Assembly (NCBI RefSeq): GCF_002706795.1
Contig: NZ_CP017705.1
Coordinates: 3,943,501 to 4,007,500 of the forward strand
Source of the DNA: Brevibacillus laterosporus DSM 25
Lineage (GTDB): Bacteria; Bacillota; Bacilli; Brevibacillales; Brevibacillaceae
Direction of reading: 5' to 3'
DNA length: 64,000 nt
Position 1 is the stretch's first letter. Each line of letters begins with the position of its first letter. The translations under genes were made by a program, and so were the position numbers. A model generated the notes under the pieces. That model was not told the origin of the DNA. It searched no databases and saw only the letters and a program-made list of their open reading frames with translations. Shown piece after piece: positions 35,011 through 42,235 of this stretch.

Positions 35011-35140
35011 GATACATCTTCGGCTTATTTTGTTTCGCTTTATCACGTTTGTCTTTTTTGGTGCCCTTACTGCCTTCAATAACCTGAAAGGGATTAGGGC
35101 GACGATTAGCTGTTACCGATCGCTTTAATCCTGGTTTCAT
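35006..35140 (-). pseudogene. Basic C-terminal remnant cut off by the IS
   Basis: Codons from an ATG at 35140 read 44 residues, Lys/Arg-rich and ending 'KQNKPKMYQ', then a stop in a good terminator. Only 10 nt of native sequence lie between that ATG and the IS end, with no ribosome site. The fragment is therefore probably the tail of a longer reverse-strand gene whose front was lost, or a small gene that lost its signals. It does not resemble the DUF1385 fold of yqhQ. No family is recognised. Confidence 0.5.
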
Positions 35141-35176
35141 CGGTTTGAAGTGACCCAGTAAATTGAGACAAGGAAA

Positions 35177-35225
35177 AAGCACCTCCTGAATCGTATTAAA
35201 CAATATGATTTGATGGGAGGTGCTT
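35177..35225 (+). promoter_or_regulatory. IS-internal hairpin masking the orfA ribosome site
   Basis: AAGCACCTCC (35177-35186) is a perfect complement of GGAGGTGCTT (35216-35225), the orfA ribosome site. Transcripts entering from outside would fold and hide the site, whereas a transcript starting inside the loop would not. Similar protection against read-through transcription is known in other IS families. Confidence 0.6.
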
Positions 35226-35230
35226 CTTTC

Positions 35231-35539
35231 ATGGGTACAAGAGTTTCTTATCCAGAAGAGGTGAAGTGGCAAGTCGTAAAGATGAAGCAAGAGGGTTATA
35301 CGAATAAACAGATTATGGATGAACTTGGTATCAAGGATAAATCTCAGATAAAGACATGGATGAAGTGGTTTCGTAATGGAGAAACGTATCGGTTTGCTCA
35401 ACAGGTAGGCAAACAATATATGTATGGAAAATACGGACAAGATCAGCTAGACGAGATAGCTACCAAAGACCTGAGAATTCGTCAATTAGAGTTGCAGATA
35501 GAAGTCCTAAAAAAGTATCAGGAATTTCAAAGGAGGTGA
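35231..35539 (+). CDS. IS3-family transposase OrfA
   Basis: The 102-residue HTH protein (PEEVKWQVVKMKQEGYTNKQIM, then 'QIKTWMKWFRNGE') begins at ATG 35231 behind GGGAGGTG. A C-terminal coiled segment (LRIRQLELQIEVLKKYQEF) suits the usual OrfA leucine zipper. The TGA overlaps the orfB GTG as GTGA, preceded by AAAGGAGG, so OrfB could be made by coupling or -1 frameshifting. Confidence 0.88.
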   Translation: MGTRVSYPEEVKWQVVKMKQEGYTNKQIMDELGIKDKSQIKTWMKWFRNGETYRFAQQVGKQYMYGKYGQDQLDEIATKDLRIRQLELQIEVLKKYQEFQRR

Positions 35540-36393
35540 AAAAATCGAGCCTAATTGACGTTGTAGAGAGCTTTAAAGATCGGTTTACTATTACGGAGAT
35601 ACTAAAATTGTTTGCTGTACCACGAGCAACGTATTATCGCTGGAAAGCGAAGTTTCAAAACACAAGTACAGAACTTGAATACCTAATTGAACAACTCTGC
35701 TTGAAGTATCACTATCGTTTTGGTCATCGCAAGATAACTGCTTTACTAGGTCGTATTTATAATAAAAAAGTGAATCGTAAAACAGTGCAGAGGGTTATGC
35801 AAAGGAAAAATTTACAATGTCGTGTAAAAGTAAAGCGCAAGACGTTTAGTAGTGGCGAGAGTAAAATGATTGTTTCAAACAAGCTGAACCGGGAATTTAT
35901 AGCTTTAAAGCCAAATGAAAAGTGGGTAACGGATATTACGTATTTACCTTACGGTCAAAGCATGTTGTACTTATCTTCGATAATGGATCTATATAACAAC
36001 GAGATCATTGCTTACCGAATAAGTGACAGACAAGATGTTTCTCTCGTTCTAGAGACGCTTGAACAAGCCACGAAAACTAGAGACGCGCGAGGTGTCCTTC
36101 TCCATAGTGACCAAGGTTCAGTTTATACCTCATACGCTTTTCAAAATAAAGCAAAAGAAAACAGCATTACCACGAGCATGTCCCGTAAGGGAAATTGCCA
36201 TGATAATGCTGTCATTGAATCCTTCCACTCCTCGCTAAAGTCGGAAGAATTCGCCTCTCCGAAGAGAGAGTTCCTAACAAATCTAATGGTATTACAAAAA
36301 GTAGAAAATTACATCTGTTTTTACAATCAGGAACGAATTCAGGAAAAATTAAACTACCTGTCCCCATACGAGTATGGAAAACAGGTAGCATAG
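35536..36393 (+). CDS. IS3-family transposase OrfB (DDE integrase)
   Basis: The 285-codon frame has an HTH_21 region and a complete integrase core: Asp in WVTDITYLPYG, Asp in LLHSDQGSVYTS, and Glu in NAVIESFHSSLKSEE. No internal stops are seen, so this copy may be active. It is clearly different in sequence from the transposase at 9.4-10.6 kb. Confidence 0.92.
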   Translation: MKKSSLIDVVESFKDRFTITEILKLFAVPRATYYRWKAKFQNTSTELEYLIEQLCLKYHYRFGHRKITALLGRIYNKKVNRKTVQRVMQRKNLQCRVKVKRKTFSSGESKMIVSNKLNREFIALKPNEKWVTDITYLPYGQSMLYLSSIMDLYNNEIIAYRISDRQDVSLVLETLEQATKTRDARGVLLHSDQGSVYTSYAFQNKAKENSITTSMSRKGNCHDNAVIESFHSSLKSEEFASPKREFLTNLMVLQKVENYICFYNQERIQEKLNYLSPYEYGKQVA

Positions 36394-36422
36394 GTGTTTT
36401 TTCAATGTCTCATTAACCTGGG

Positions 36423-36728
36423 TCAGTCCATCTTAGATGGACCAGAGCTTTTATCTGCCTCATCATCCGATTCCATGCTGTATTGTTCAGAAGCGAAGTT
36501 CAGATGCTTGGCTCCGCTGGCACTTGCCTCAATCAATCCAACGATTCCGCGAAGAAAAGGAATTTTTTTCAGGTTATTCACCCATGTGATCGTCTTTTTA
36601 GGTTCCTCAAAGTATTCAATTTCCTGATTCTTTCGGCGGATGGCGGTTACGGTCACTTTTCTACCGCCAAACATAACGCCTTCTATTACGGCTTGCCCGC
36701 CATATGCAGGCACATTTTGTTGCTTCAA
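36423..36728 (-). pseudogene. yqhQ: yqhQ (DUF1385) truncated by IS insertion
   Basis: From TTG 36728, behind GGTGATT, 101 codons remain. The sequence 'YGGQAVIEGVMFGG', 'VTAIRRKNQEIEYFEEP' and 'IPFLRGIVGLIEASASGAKHLNFASEQY' is the N-terminal third of the DUF1385 membrane protein YqhQ, normally about 310 residues. The frame ends at a TGA formed by the end of the IS. No DUF1385 sequence is found on the far side of the IS, so roughly 200 codons are missing. The gene is inactive. Confidence 0.88.
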
Positions 36729-36862
36729 ATTTAATCACCATCCTTATTCCTATTGTAACCGAAAGTTATATCCTTCTGCCACCTAATGTTCCAAGGTACT
36801 TTTCGCTATGGATTTCTCATGTTTTTCCTAGACATAGCCATACTAGTACTGAGGTGATTAAC

Positions 36863-37402
36863 GTGAGTGCAACTCTGTCTAAACAACAAGGGCAAAAAAC
36901 AAAGGAATCTGATGAGCAACGTCAAAATAATCGATCATCGTCAGATAAAAAAATCAAAACAAAACCGATTCCAGCGAAGACAATCTTACAAATTGCTGTA
37001 TGTGGAACGTTGATCTGGAGCATTCTTCGTATTTTAATGCATTTCTTTCAATTCACACCATATGGGGCCTATATCTTTGCTCGTCCATTCCTTGGCAAAG
37101 CTCATGAGAATTCCTATGCGGGTTTAGCTGTAGGAGTGGTTATGTTATTTCTTATTATTTTTGTCGCATGCTTGGTATATAGCTTTGTTCTGGGCAACCT
37201 ATATAATTGGTGGCTGGGTGTCTTGTATGGAATCGCATTTTTTTATGTATTTGGATATTTCTTCCGGATGCGTCACTGGGGATGGGGGGTCTGGAGTACT
37301 GAATTTTTCTGGTTTATGTCACTTGGGATGTTTATTGGGATGAGTATCGTAGCTGAGAGGTTTGATACAGAGGAAACAAGCAAGAATGAAGTAGACCAAT
37401 AA
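36863..37402 (+). CDS. yqhR: YqhR-like membrane protein
   Basis: The 179-residue protein has a Lys/Gln-rich soluble N terminus (to about 45) and four membrane segments with the family stretch 'FFQFTPYGAYIFARPFLG'. GTG 36863 follows GAGGTGAT at 4 nt; a longer frame to 36704 runs through the divergent promoter region and is rejected. The position between yqhQ and aroQ matches B. subtilis yqhR. The function is unknown. Confidence 0.82.
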   Translation: MSATLSKQQGQKTKESDEQRQNNRSSSDKKIKTKPIPAKTILQIAVCGTLIWSILRILMHFFQFTPYGAYIFARPFLGKAHENSYAGLAVGVVMLFLIIFVACLVYSFVLGNLYNWWLGVLYGIAFFYVFGYFFRMRHWGWGVWSTEFFWFMSLGMFIGMSIVAERFDTEETSKNEVDQ

Positions 37403-37455
37403 TGTAGCGATGAAAAGAATATGGTAAAATAGACAGAGATTGAGGGGGAAGGGAG

Positions 37456-37914
37456 ATGACCAAAATGATCTCTGTCTTGGTAATAAATGGACCCAATTTG
37501 AATGCATTAGGTAAACGTGAACCTACTATTTATGGTCAGGATACGTTAGAAGATATCGTGGCGCATTTACAAGAGATAGCAAATGAACTACAAGTATCAA
37601 TTGGACATCTTCAGTCTAATCATGAAGGTGTATTGATCGATGCTATTCACGATGCACGCGATGCATACGATGGGATTATTATGAATCCTGGGGCGTTCAC
37701 TCACTATAGCTATGCGATACGTGACGCAATAGCCAGTGTGTCGTTGCCTCTCATTGAGGTTCACATCTCCAATGTCCACAAACGAGAAGAGTTTCGACAT
37801 ACGTCCGTCATTGCCCCTGTAGCGTTGGGACAGATTGTTGGACTGGGGAACGATGGTTACGAATGGGCATTACGGGCATTGGTTCGCCATTTGCAGCACA
37901 ACAGAAGTACATAG
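37456..37914 (+). CDS. aroQ: Type II 3-dehydroquinate dehydratase
   Basis: The 152-residue enzyme converts 3-dehydroquinate to 3-dehydroshikimate in the shikimate pathway. Motifs present are 'INGPNLNALGKREPTIYG' with the catalytic Tyr, 'MNPGAFTHYSYAIRDA', and 'EVHISNVHKREEFRHTS' with the catalytic His. Small departures (Ala-Leu in NLNALG, HYSYA in place of the usual HTSVA) are in variable positions. A G-rich ribosome site (GGGGGAAGGGAG) precedes ATG 37456; ATG 37465 is an alternative start. Confidence 0.92.
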   Translation: MTKMISVLVINGPNLNALGKREPTIYGQDTLEDIVAHLQEIANELQVSIGHLQSNHEGVLIDAIHDARDAYDGIIMNPGAFTHYSYAIRDAIASVSLPLIEVHISNVHKREEFRHTSVIAPVALGQIVGLGNDGYEWALRALVRHLQHNRST

Positions 37915-37942
37915 AAAGTCAACAAGAATGGGAGAGATCATG

Positions 37943-39016
37943 ATGTCACATCGTTTGGACAAACTAAGAGCGGTATTGAAGGAACAAAATGTGGATGCAC
38001 TCATTATTGAGAGTGAAGTAAATCGTCAGTATATTAGTAATTTTAGTGGTTCCACAGGGTGGGCAATCGTATCTTTGGACCAAGCTAAATTTGTAACGGA
38101 TTTCCGCTATATCGAACAAGCTACGAAAGAGTGTACAGCTTTTGAAATCATTAATAATAAACGTCAAGCGTTGCCGACTATTAAACGAGCGCTACAAGAT
38201 ATGAAAGTAACCAGAGTTGGATTTGAGGCGGAGCATACGAGCTATGCTACCTTTGAAGCATGGAAGCATACATTAGACAATGTAGAGCTAGTGACTACGA
38301 AAGGTCTTGTAGAGAAATTGCGTTTGTACAAAGAGGAAGCAGAATTAGCTATCATGAGACAGGCAGCCCAGTTATCTGACGATGCTTTTACCCATGTGAT
38401 CAAAATGATTAAACCAGGAATTCGTGAAATAGACGTAGCCAGTGAGCTGGAATACTATCTACGTAAGCATGGTGCAAAAGGCTCCGGCTTTGATATTATT
38501 GTAGCCTCAGGTAAACGTGGAGCCTTACCTCATGGTCGTGCGAGTGAAAAGGTCATTGAAGAGGGAGATATGGTTACGATTGATTTTGGGGCACATTATA
38601 AAGGCTATCACTCTGACATGACACGTACCTTTGCTGTTGGCGAACCTGACCCGAAAATGAAAGAAATCTATGAGATTGTTTTAAAGGCAGAGCTGGAAGG
38701 TGTAAATCGGGTAAAGGTTGGTATGACGGGTAAAGAAGTAGATGCCTTGACTCGTGATATCATCAAGGAAGCAGGGTATGGGGAGTATTATGGTCATGCG
38801 GCAGGTCATGGCTTGGGGATGGATGTCCACGAGGCTCCTGCGGTCTCGATGCTATCAGAAACTGTACTGGAGCCAGGTATGGTAATTACAATTGAGCCGG
38901 GCATTTATGTGGAAGGCCTTGGTGGAGTGCGTATTGAAGATGATGTGGTATTAACTGAAAATGGAATCGAGATTCTGAACAAAACACCAAAAGAGTTGCT
39001 GATTTTGCCTGTATAA
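37943..39016 (+). CDS. papQ: M24 family Xaa-Pro peptidase (YqhT/PapQ)
   Basis: The 357-residue protein has a creatinase-like N-terminal domain (1-125) and a pita-bread M24 domain. The five metal ligands of the family are visible: Asp in IDFGAHYKGYHSDMTR (two), His in GHGLGMDVHEAP, Glu in TIEPGIYV and Glu in VRIEDDVV. It cleaves X-Pro N-terminal bonds in the cytoplasm. GGAGAG is 6 nt before ATG 37943. Location just before efp is conserved in Bacilli, and both relate to proline-rich peptides. Confidence 0.92.
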   Translation: MSHRLDKLRAVLKEQNVDALIIESEVNRQYISNFSGSTGWAIVSLDQAKFVTDFRYIEQATKECTAFEIINNKRQALPTIKRALQDMKVTRVGFEAEHTSYATFEAWKHTLDNVELVTTKGLVEKLRLYKEEAELAIMRQAAQLSDDAFTHVIKMIKPGIREIDVASELEYYLRKHGAKGSGFDIIVASGKRGALPHGRASEKVIEEGDMVTIDFGAHYKGYHSDMTRTFAVGEPDPKMKEIYEIVLKAELEGVNRVKVGMTGKEVDALTRDIIKEAGYGEYYGHAAGHGLGMDVHEAPAVSMLSETVLEPGMVITIEPGIYVEGLGGVRIEDDVVLTENGIEILNKTPKELLILPV

Positions 39017-39057
39017 ATTATACTATGTAAGGTTGAGTTATATTTAGGAGGAAAAGC

Positions 39058-39615
39058 ATGATTTCTGTAAACGATTTTCGCACTGGTTTAACTATTGAAG
39101 TTGACGGTAATATTTATTCAGTACTTGAATTCCAACACGTAAAACCAGGAAAAGGTGCGGCATTCGTCCGTTCCAAATTGCGTAACCTACGCAGTGGTAA
39201 CGTAACGGAAATGACCTTCCGTGGTGGAGAAAAAGTAAACCCTGCTCGTATCGAATCAAGCACAATGCAGTACCTGTATGCAAGCGGTGATGATTATACG
39301 TTCATGAATACGGAAACGTATGAGCAAATCACTTTTACTCAAAAACAAATTGAGCATGAATTGAAATTCCTTAAAGAAAACATGAACGTTCAAATCATGC
39401 AATATAATGGTGAGACTATCGGTATCCAACTTCCAAACACTGTTGAGTTGGAAGTAACAGAAACAGAACCAGGTATTAAAGGTGATACAGCTACTGGTGC
39501 TTCTAAAAAAGCAACATTGGAAACTGGATTTATCGTAAACGTACCTTTGTTCGTAAACCAAGGTGATAAGTTAATCATTGATACTCGTACTCAAGCGTAC
39601 GTATCTCGTGCATAA
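39058..39615 (+). CDS. efp: Translation elongation factor P
   Basis: The 185-residue protein has the three EF-P domains and the loop '[13 protein letters not shown]', with the modifiable Lys32. It relieves ribosome stalling at consecutive prolines, which is pertinent to the Pro-Pro leader peptide in this window. AGGAGG precedes ATG 39058. Full length is usual for the family. A terminator follows. Confidence 0.96.
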   Translation: MISVNDFRTGLTIEVDGNIYSVLEFQHVKPGKGAAFVRSKLRNLRSGNVTEMTFRGGEKVNPARIESSTMQYLYASGDDYTFMNTETYEQITFTQKQIEHELKFLKENMNVQIMQYNGETIGIQLPNTVELEVTETEPGIKGDTATGASKKATLETGFIVNVPLFVNQGDKLIIDTRTQAYVSRA

Positions 39616-39629
39616 GTAAAGTAATTACA

Positions 39630-39676
39630 CAGAATAGCAAAGAAAAACTGCCGATTTTCGGTGGTTTTTTTGCTAT
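39630..39676 (+). terminator. Terminator after efp
   Basis: TAGCAAA (39635-39641) and TTTGCTA (39669-39675) enclose AAAAAC/GGTTTTT and GCCG/CGG pairs, forming a long stem with a T-rich 3' arm. Confidence 0.75.
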
Positions 39677-39736
39677 CTGATGCTAGATGAAGTGGTATAA
39701 CATATACAAAGCTACATGAAAGAAAGGAGTCATGGC

Positions 39737-40834
39737 ATGGCAGATGTATTTCAACTGGGGCCCTTTTTTATAAAAAGTAGTTGGATTGTTATAGTGGTAT
39801 CCGCAGTGGTTGGTTATCTAGTCATGAAACTTCGGATAAAACAAGCTAATCTGGGTGCTTCAGAATTGATGGAGAATACCATTGGTTCACTCATTTTGCT
39901 TGGAATTGTCATTTGGAAAGGTAGCTATTTGTTCCTTCACCCACAGAAGGTAATAGATAATCCCATGACGCTGTTATACTTCTCTGGTGGTGTAACGGGA
40001 ATATGGATTGCTGTCGCTAGCTGTATGGCTTTGTTGTTTGTATGGAGCAAAAGGCAGAAAATCTCCATTTGGGAGTATGTTGACCCAATCGCAGTTGGTT
40101 TTGTTCTATTTTGGGTTTTTTACTTATCATTGTCGTTATTATGGGATAAGCAAGAGTGGACAGCTGATTTATTGATGATTGGAACCGGTTGTCTCTTTTT
40201 GATTCTTGTCAAAAAAAGACGGGTAACTCCTCAAGTATTGTCCGTTGCCTTGTTGGTTTCTCTCATATGTAAAACGATCATTGATACTTTTTATGGAACA
40301 TCAGAGTTTTTAGTACATAAAGACTCACCTTCTTATCTTCAAGGAAGCTTATCCAAAGAACAGGAGGCTCCAATTGGGATAAAAAAAGGAGAGCAAGCTC
40401 CGGATTTTGAATTGAACACGCTAGAAGGACAGAAAGTAAAGCTGTCAACCTATCGTGGACAAAAAGTGATTCTGAATTTTTGGGCAACCTGGTGTCCGCC
40501 TTGTCAGATCGAAATGCCTGATTTACAAGAATTTCATCAGGATTATCGGCAAAAGGGTGTGGTGATTCTAGGAGTAAATTTAACTGCAACTGAGAAAAAT
40601 ATGGAGTCGGTGGCTGGTTTTGTTCAGCAGGAAGGTGTTACATTTCCTATCTTATTGGATGTCACGAGAGAGGTTGCCAAACGATATCAAGCGATATCTA
40701 TTCCAACTAGTTATTTTATTGATGAGCAAGGAATTATTCGTCAAAAGGTGATTGGACCTGTGAACTATGAGCAAATACAAGGCATTGTTGGAGGAAATAA
40801 GAAAAGGGAGATTGCGGGGACCCCCATGCGATGA
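39737..40834 (+). CDS. Polytopic membrane protein fused to a TlpA/ResA-like thioredoxin domain
   Basis: The 365-residue protein has an N-terminal region (1-190) with about six helices, loosely like prolipoprotein diacylglyceryl transferase ('LGPFFIKSSWIVIVVSAVVG'), then an extracytoplasmic TlpA-like domain from about residue 220: APDFELNTLEGQKVKLS and WATWCPPC with the redox Cys pair near 252-255. It probably reduces disulfides on the outer face, as ResA does for cytochrome c. ATG 39737 follows AAAGGAG. No ccdA or cytochrome c genes lie nearby, so the partner is unknown. Confidence 0.82.
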   Translation: MADVFQLGPFFIKSSWIVIVVSAVVGYLVMKLRIKQANLGASELMENTIGSLILLGIVIWKGSYLFLHPQKVIDNPMTLLYFSGGVTGIWIAVASCMALLFVWSKRQKISIWEYVDPIAVGFVLFWVFYLSLSLLWDKQEWTADLLMIGTGCLFLILVKKRRVTPQVLSVALLVSLICKTIIDTFYGTSEFLVHKDSPSYLQGSLSKEQEAPIGIKKGEQAPDFELNTLEGQKVKLSTYRGQKVILNFWATWCPPCQIEMPDLQEFHQDYRQKGVVILGVNLTATEKNMESVAGFVQQEGVTFPILLDVTREVAKRYQAISIPTSYFIDEQGIIRQKVIGPVNYEQIQGIVGGNKKREIAGTPMR

Positions 40835-40880
40835 ATGTCAGGATATATTGTAAAAATGAAGATTTTGCTTTCTGATTAAT

Positions 40881-40927
40881 AAAACAAGCCACTAGCATTG
40901 CAGCATCTAGGGCTTGTTTTTATTATT
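40881..40927. terminator. Convergent terminator
   Basis: AAAACAAGCC (40881-40890) pairs with GGCTTGTTTT (40911-40920), extended by CTAG/CTAG. The palindromic A and T tails suit both the thioredoxin gene and the opposite-strand DUF1349 gene. Confidence 0.8.
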
Positions 40928-41499
40928 TATTGACCTGCTCGAATGTCATGTAAAGTGATTCGTTTTAGGTAGAGCTCAGAAAAATCACTGGTTAAGCCTT
41001 CACCTGTTGGGGATTGAGAAACGATTCCTACTTTTACTGTATCGCTAACTGGTAAACTGAAATATCTAACCATTTGAAATTTTTCTCCATCCAAGGAATA
41101 ATGCAAGGCGAAGGTATTCCCTTTTCTAGCCATTTGAAGCCAAGCACTTTTATTCGAAATAATAGGACCGTTAGCATCATCAGATACGCCATTAGTCACT
41201 ACACTTACGATCGAGTATGTATTGAAATCAGTAAATTCTAAACAAAGCTTCGCCCATATCGTCTCGCTTTCCATGACCATGAGAACAGCTGCATCATAGG
41301 TTGCCAGGAATTGATGACTTACTTTAGAACGTAGAACAAAATCACCTTGAATATCCGTAAAGAAGAAAGGGGCGTTTAACTTCCGTTCTCCAGTAGCTGG
41401 GTTAATAAAAAAATCTGATTTTGAAGGTGCAGTAATTTGGACAAGGTTATCTTTTGTCGTTACGTTTGCTTCATTTATCCATTGATCAAAAGGATTCAT
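40927..41499 (-). CDS. DUF1349 domain protein
   Basis: The 190-residue protein matches the DUF1349 (beta-sandwich, concanavalin-like) family: 'APFFFTDIQGDFVLRSKV', 'DAAVLMVMESETIWAKLCLEF', and 'VGIVSQSPTGEGLTSDFSELYL'. Members are related to yeast Ygr/'regulation of enolase' proteins and have no defined reaction. No signal peptide is seen. It faces the ECF sigma gene across 166 nt, which shows no clear promoter. Confidence 0.82.
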   Translation of the reverse strand: MNPFDQWINEANVTTKDNLVQITAPSKSDFFINPATGERKLNAPFFFTDIQGDFVLRSKVSHQFLATYDAAVLMVMESETIWAKLCLEFTDFNTYSIVSVVTNGVSDDANGPIISNKSAWLQMARKGNTFALHYSLDGEKFQMVRYFSLPVSDTVKVGIVSQSPTGEGLTSDFSELYLKRITLHDIRAGQ

Positions 41500-41665
41500 G
41501 TTTAATCGCTCCTACAACTTATAAATTTTGGGATTCAATCATGAATTATAGCAATTTGTTTCTCTTTTTCAAACAATCGTAAAAGTATTTCAAAAGGAAC
41601 TGTCATGTTTTCGTTTAGATGGATCAAATAGACATACAAAACGAAAAAGGAGGGGACATTTCATT

Positions 41666-42235
41666 GTGTATGAGGATATAAAGCAGGTAGAGCAGGATCT
41701 TACGATGACCAGAGAGGCATACTTGGAATTCATGATGAAAGAGTACGGAGATAAAATTATTCAATTGGTGTATCTAATCGTAAAGGATCAAAATATGGCG
41801 GAAGATATCACACAGGAGGTATTTCTGAAAGCCTTTCGAGGTTTACATTCATTTCGAGGAGAAAGTAATGTTAAAACGTGGTTGTACCGTATTGCTATTA
41901 ACGAAGCAAAAAAATACTTACGTTCATGGTCCTTTCGGAGAATTTTCTCTACCTTTAAAAAAGAAGAAGTTTTTCACAATCAATATGAACAAACAGAACA
42001 GCGAGTGGAGGAAACGGTCATTGGTAAGCTGACGAAGGCAGAAATGGCAGAAAGGGTTATGGCACTGTCACCTTCGTATCGGCAAATTATTTTACTACAT
42101 TATTATGAAGATTTTACAGTTAAAGAAATAGCACAAGTGCTTGAAATATCTGCAGAGGCAGTTCGTACGAAGCTACATCGGGCACGAATGAGCTTTAAGT
42201 CACTGTTAGAAAAGGAGGGGTTGGAATGGATGTAG
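41666..42235 (+). CDS. ECF-type RNA polymerase sigma factor
   Basis: The 189-residue protein has region 2 'EYGDKIIQLVYLIVKDQNMAEDITQEVFLKAFRG' and region 4 'ALSPSYRQIILLHYYEDFTVKEIAQVLEIS'. GTG 41666 follows AAGGAGGGG at 10 nt. It overlaps the next gene by 10 nt, so sigma and partner are made together. The -10/-35 spacing of any autoregulated ECF promoter upstream could not be defined. Confidence 0.9.
   Translation: MYEDIKQVEQDLTMTREAYLEFMMKEYGDKIIQLVYLIVKDQNMAEDITQEVFLKAFRGLHSFRGESNVKTWLYRIAINEAKKYLRSWSFRRIFSTFKKEEVFHNQYEQTEQRVEETVIGKLTKAEMAERVMALSPSYRQIILLHYYEDFTVKEIAQVLEISAEAVRTKLHRARMSFKSLLEKEGLEWM

Larger units (their letters stand above)
35151..36425 (+). mobile_element. IS3-family insertion sequence (1275 bp) inside the yqhQ locus
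   Basis: The ends are inverted repeats: TGACCCAG at 35151 and, reversed, TGACCCAG from 36425, each followed by related GAGACA...AAAAxCACCT. Two frames encode OrfA and OrfB, and both look intact. The flanking bases (gaag left, gtcc right) are not a duplication, unlike the first IS. This, with a missing yqhQ 3' part, suggests a deletion or recombination at this element. The first three bases of the right end supply the TGA that now ends yqhQ. Confidence 0.9.

Noticed and set aside
35006-35440. 144-codon reverse frame across the IS end
   Set aside because: The first 100 codons are antisense IS sequence; only the last 44 codons lie in native DNA and are reported as a remnant.
36394-36734. Plus-strand frames over the yqhQ fragment
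   Set aside because: They are antisense to the well-conserved DUF1385 N-terminal sequence and lack ribosome sites.
36704-36862. N-terminal extension of yqhR
   Set aside because: It runs through the divergent promoter region and the yqhQ start, while GTG 36863 has a proper ribosome site and the family start.
41580-41640. ECF-type promoter GGAACT...CGTT before the sigma gene
   Set aside because: The spacing is about 10 nt instead of the usual 16, so it is not a credible ECF promoter.
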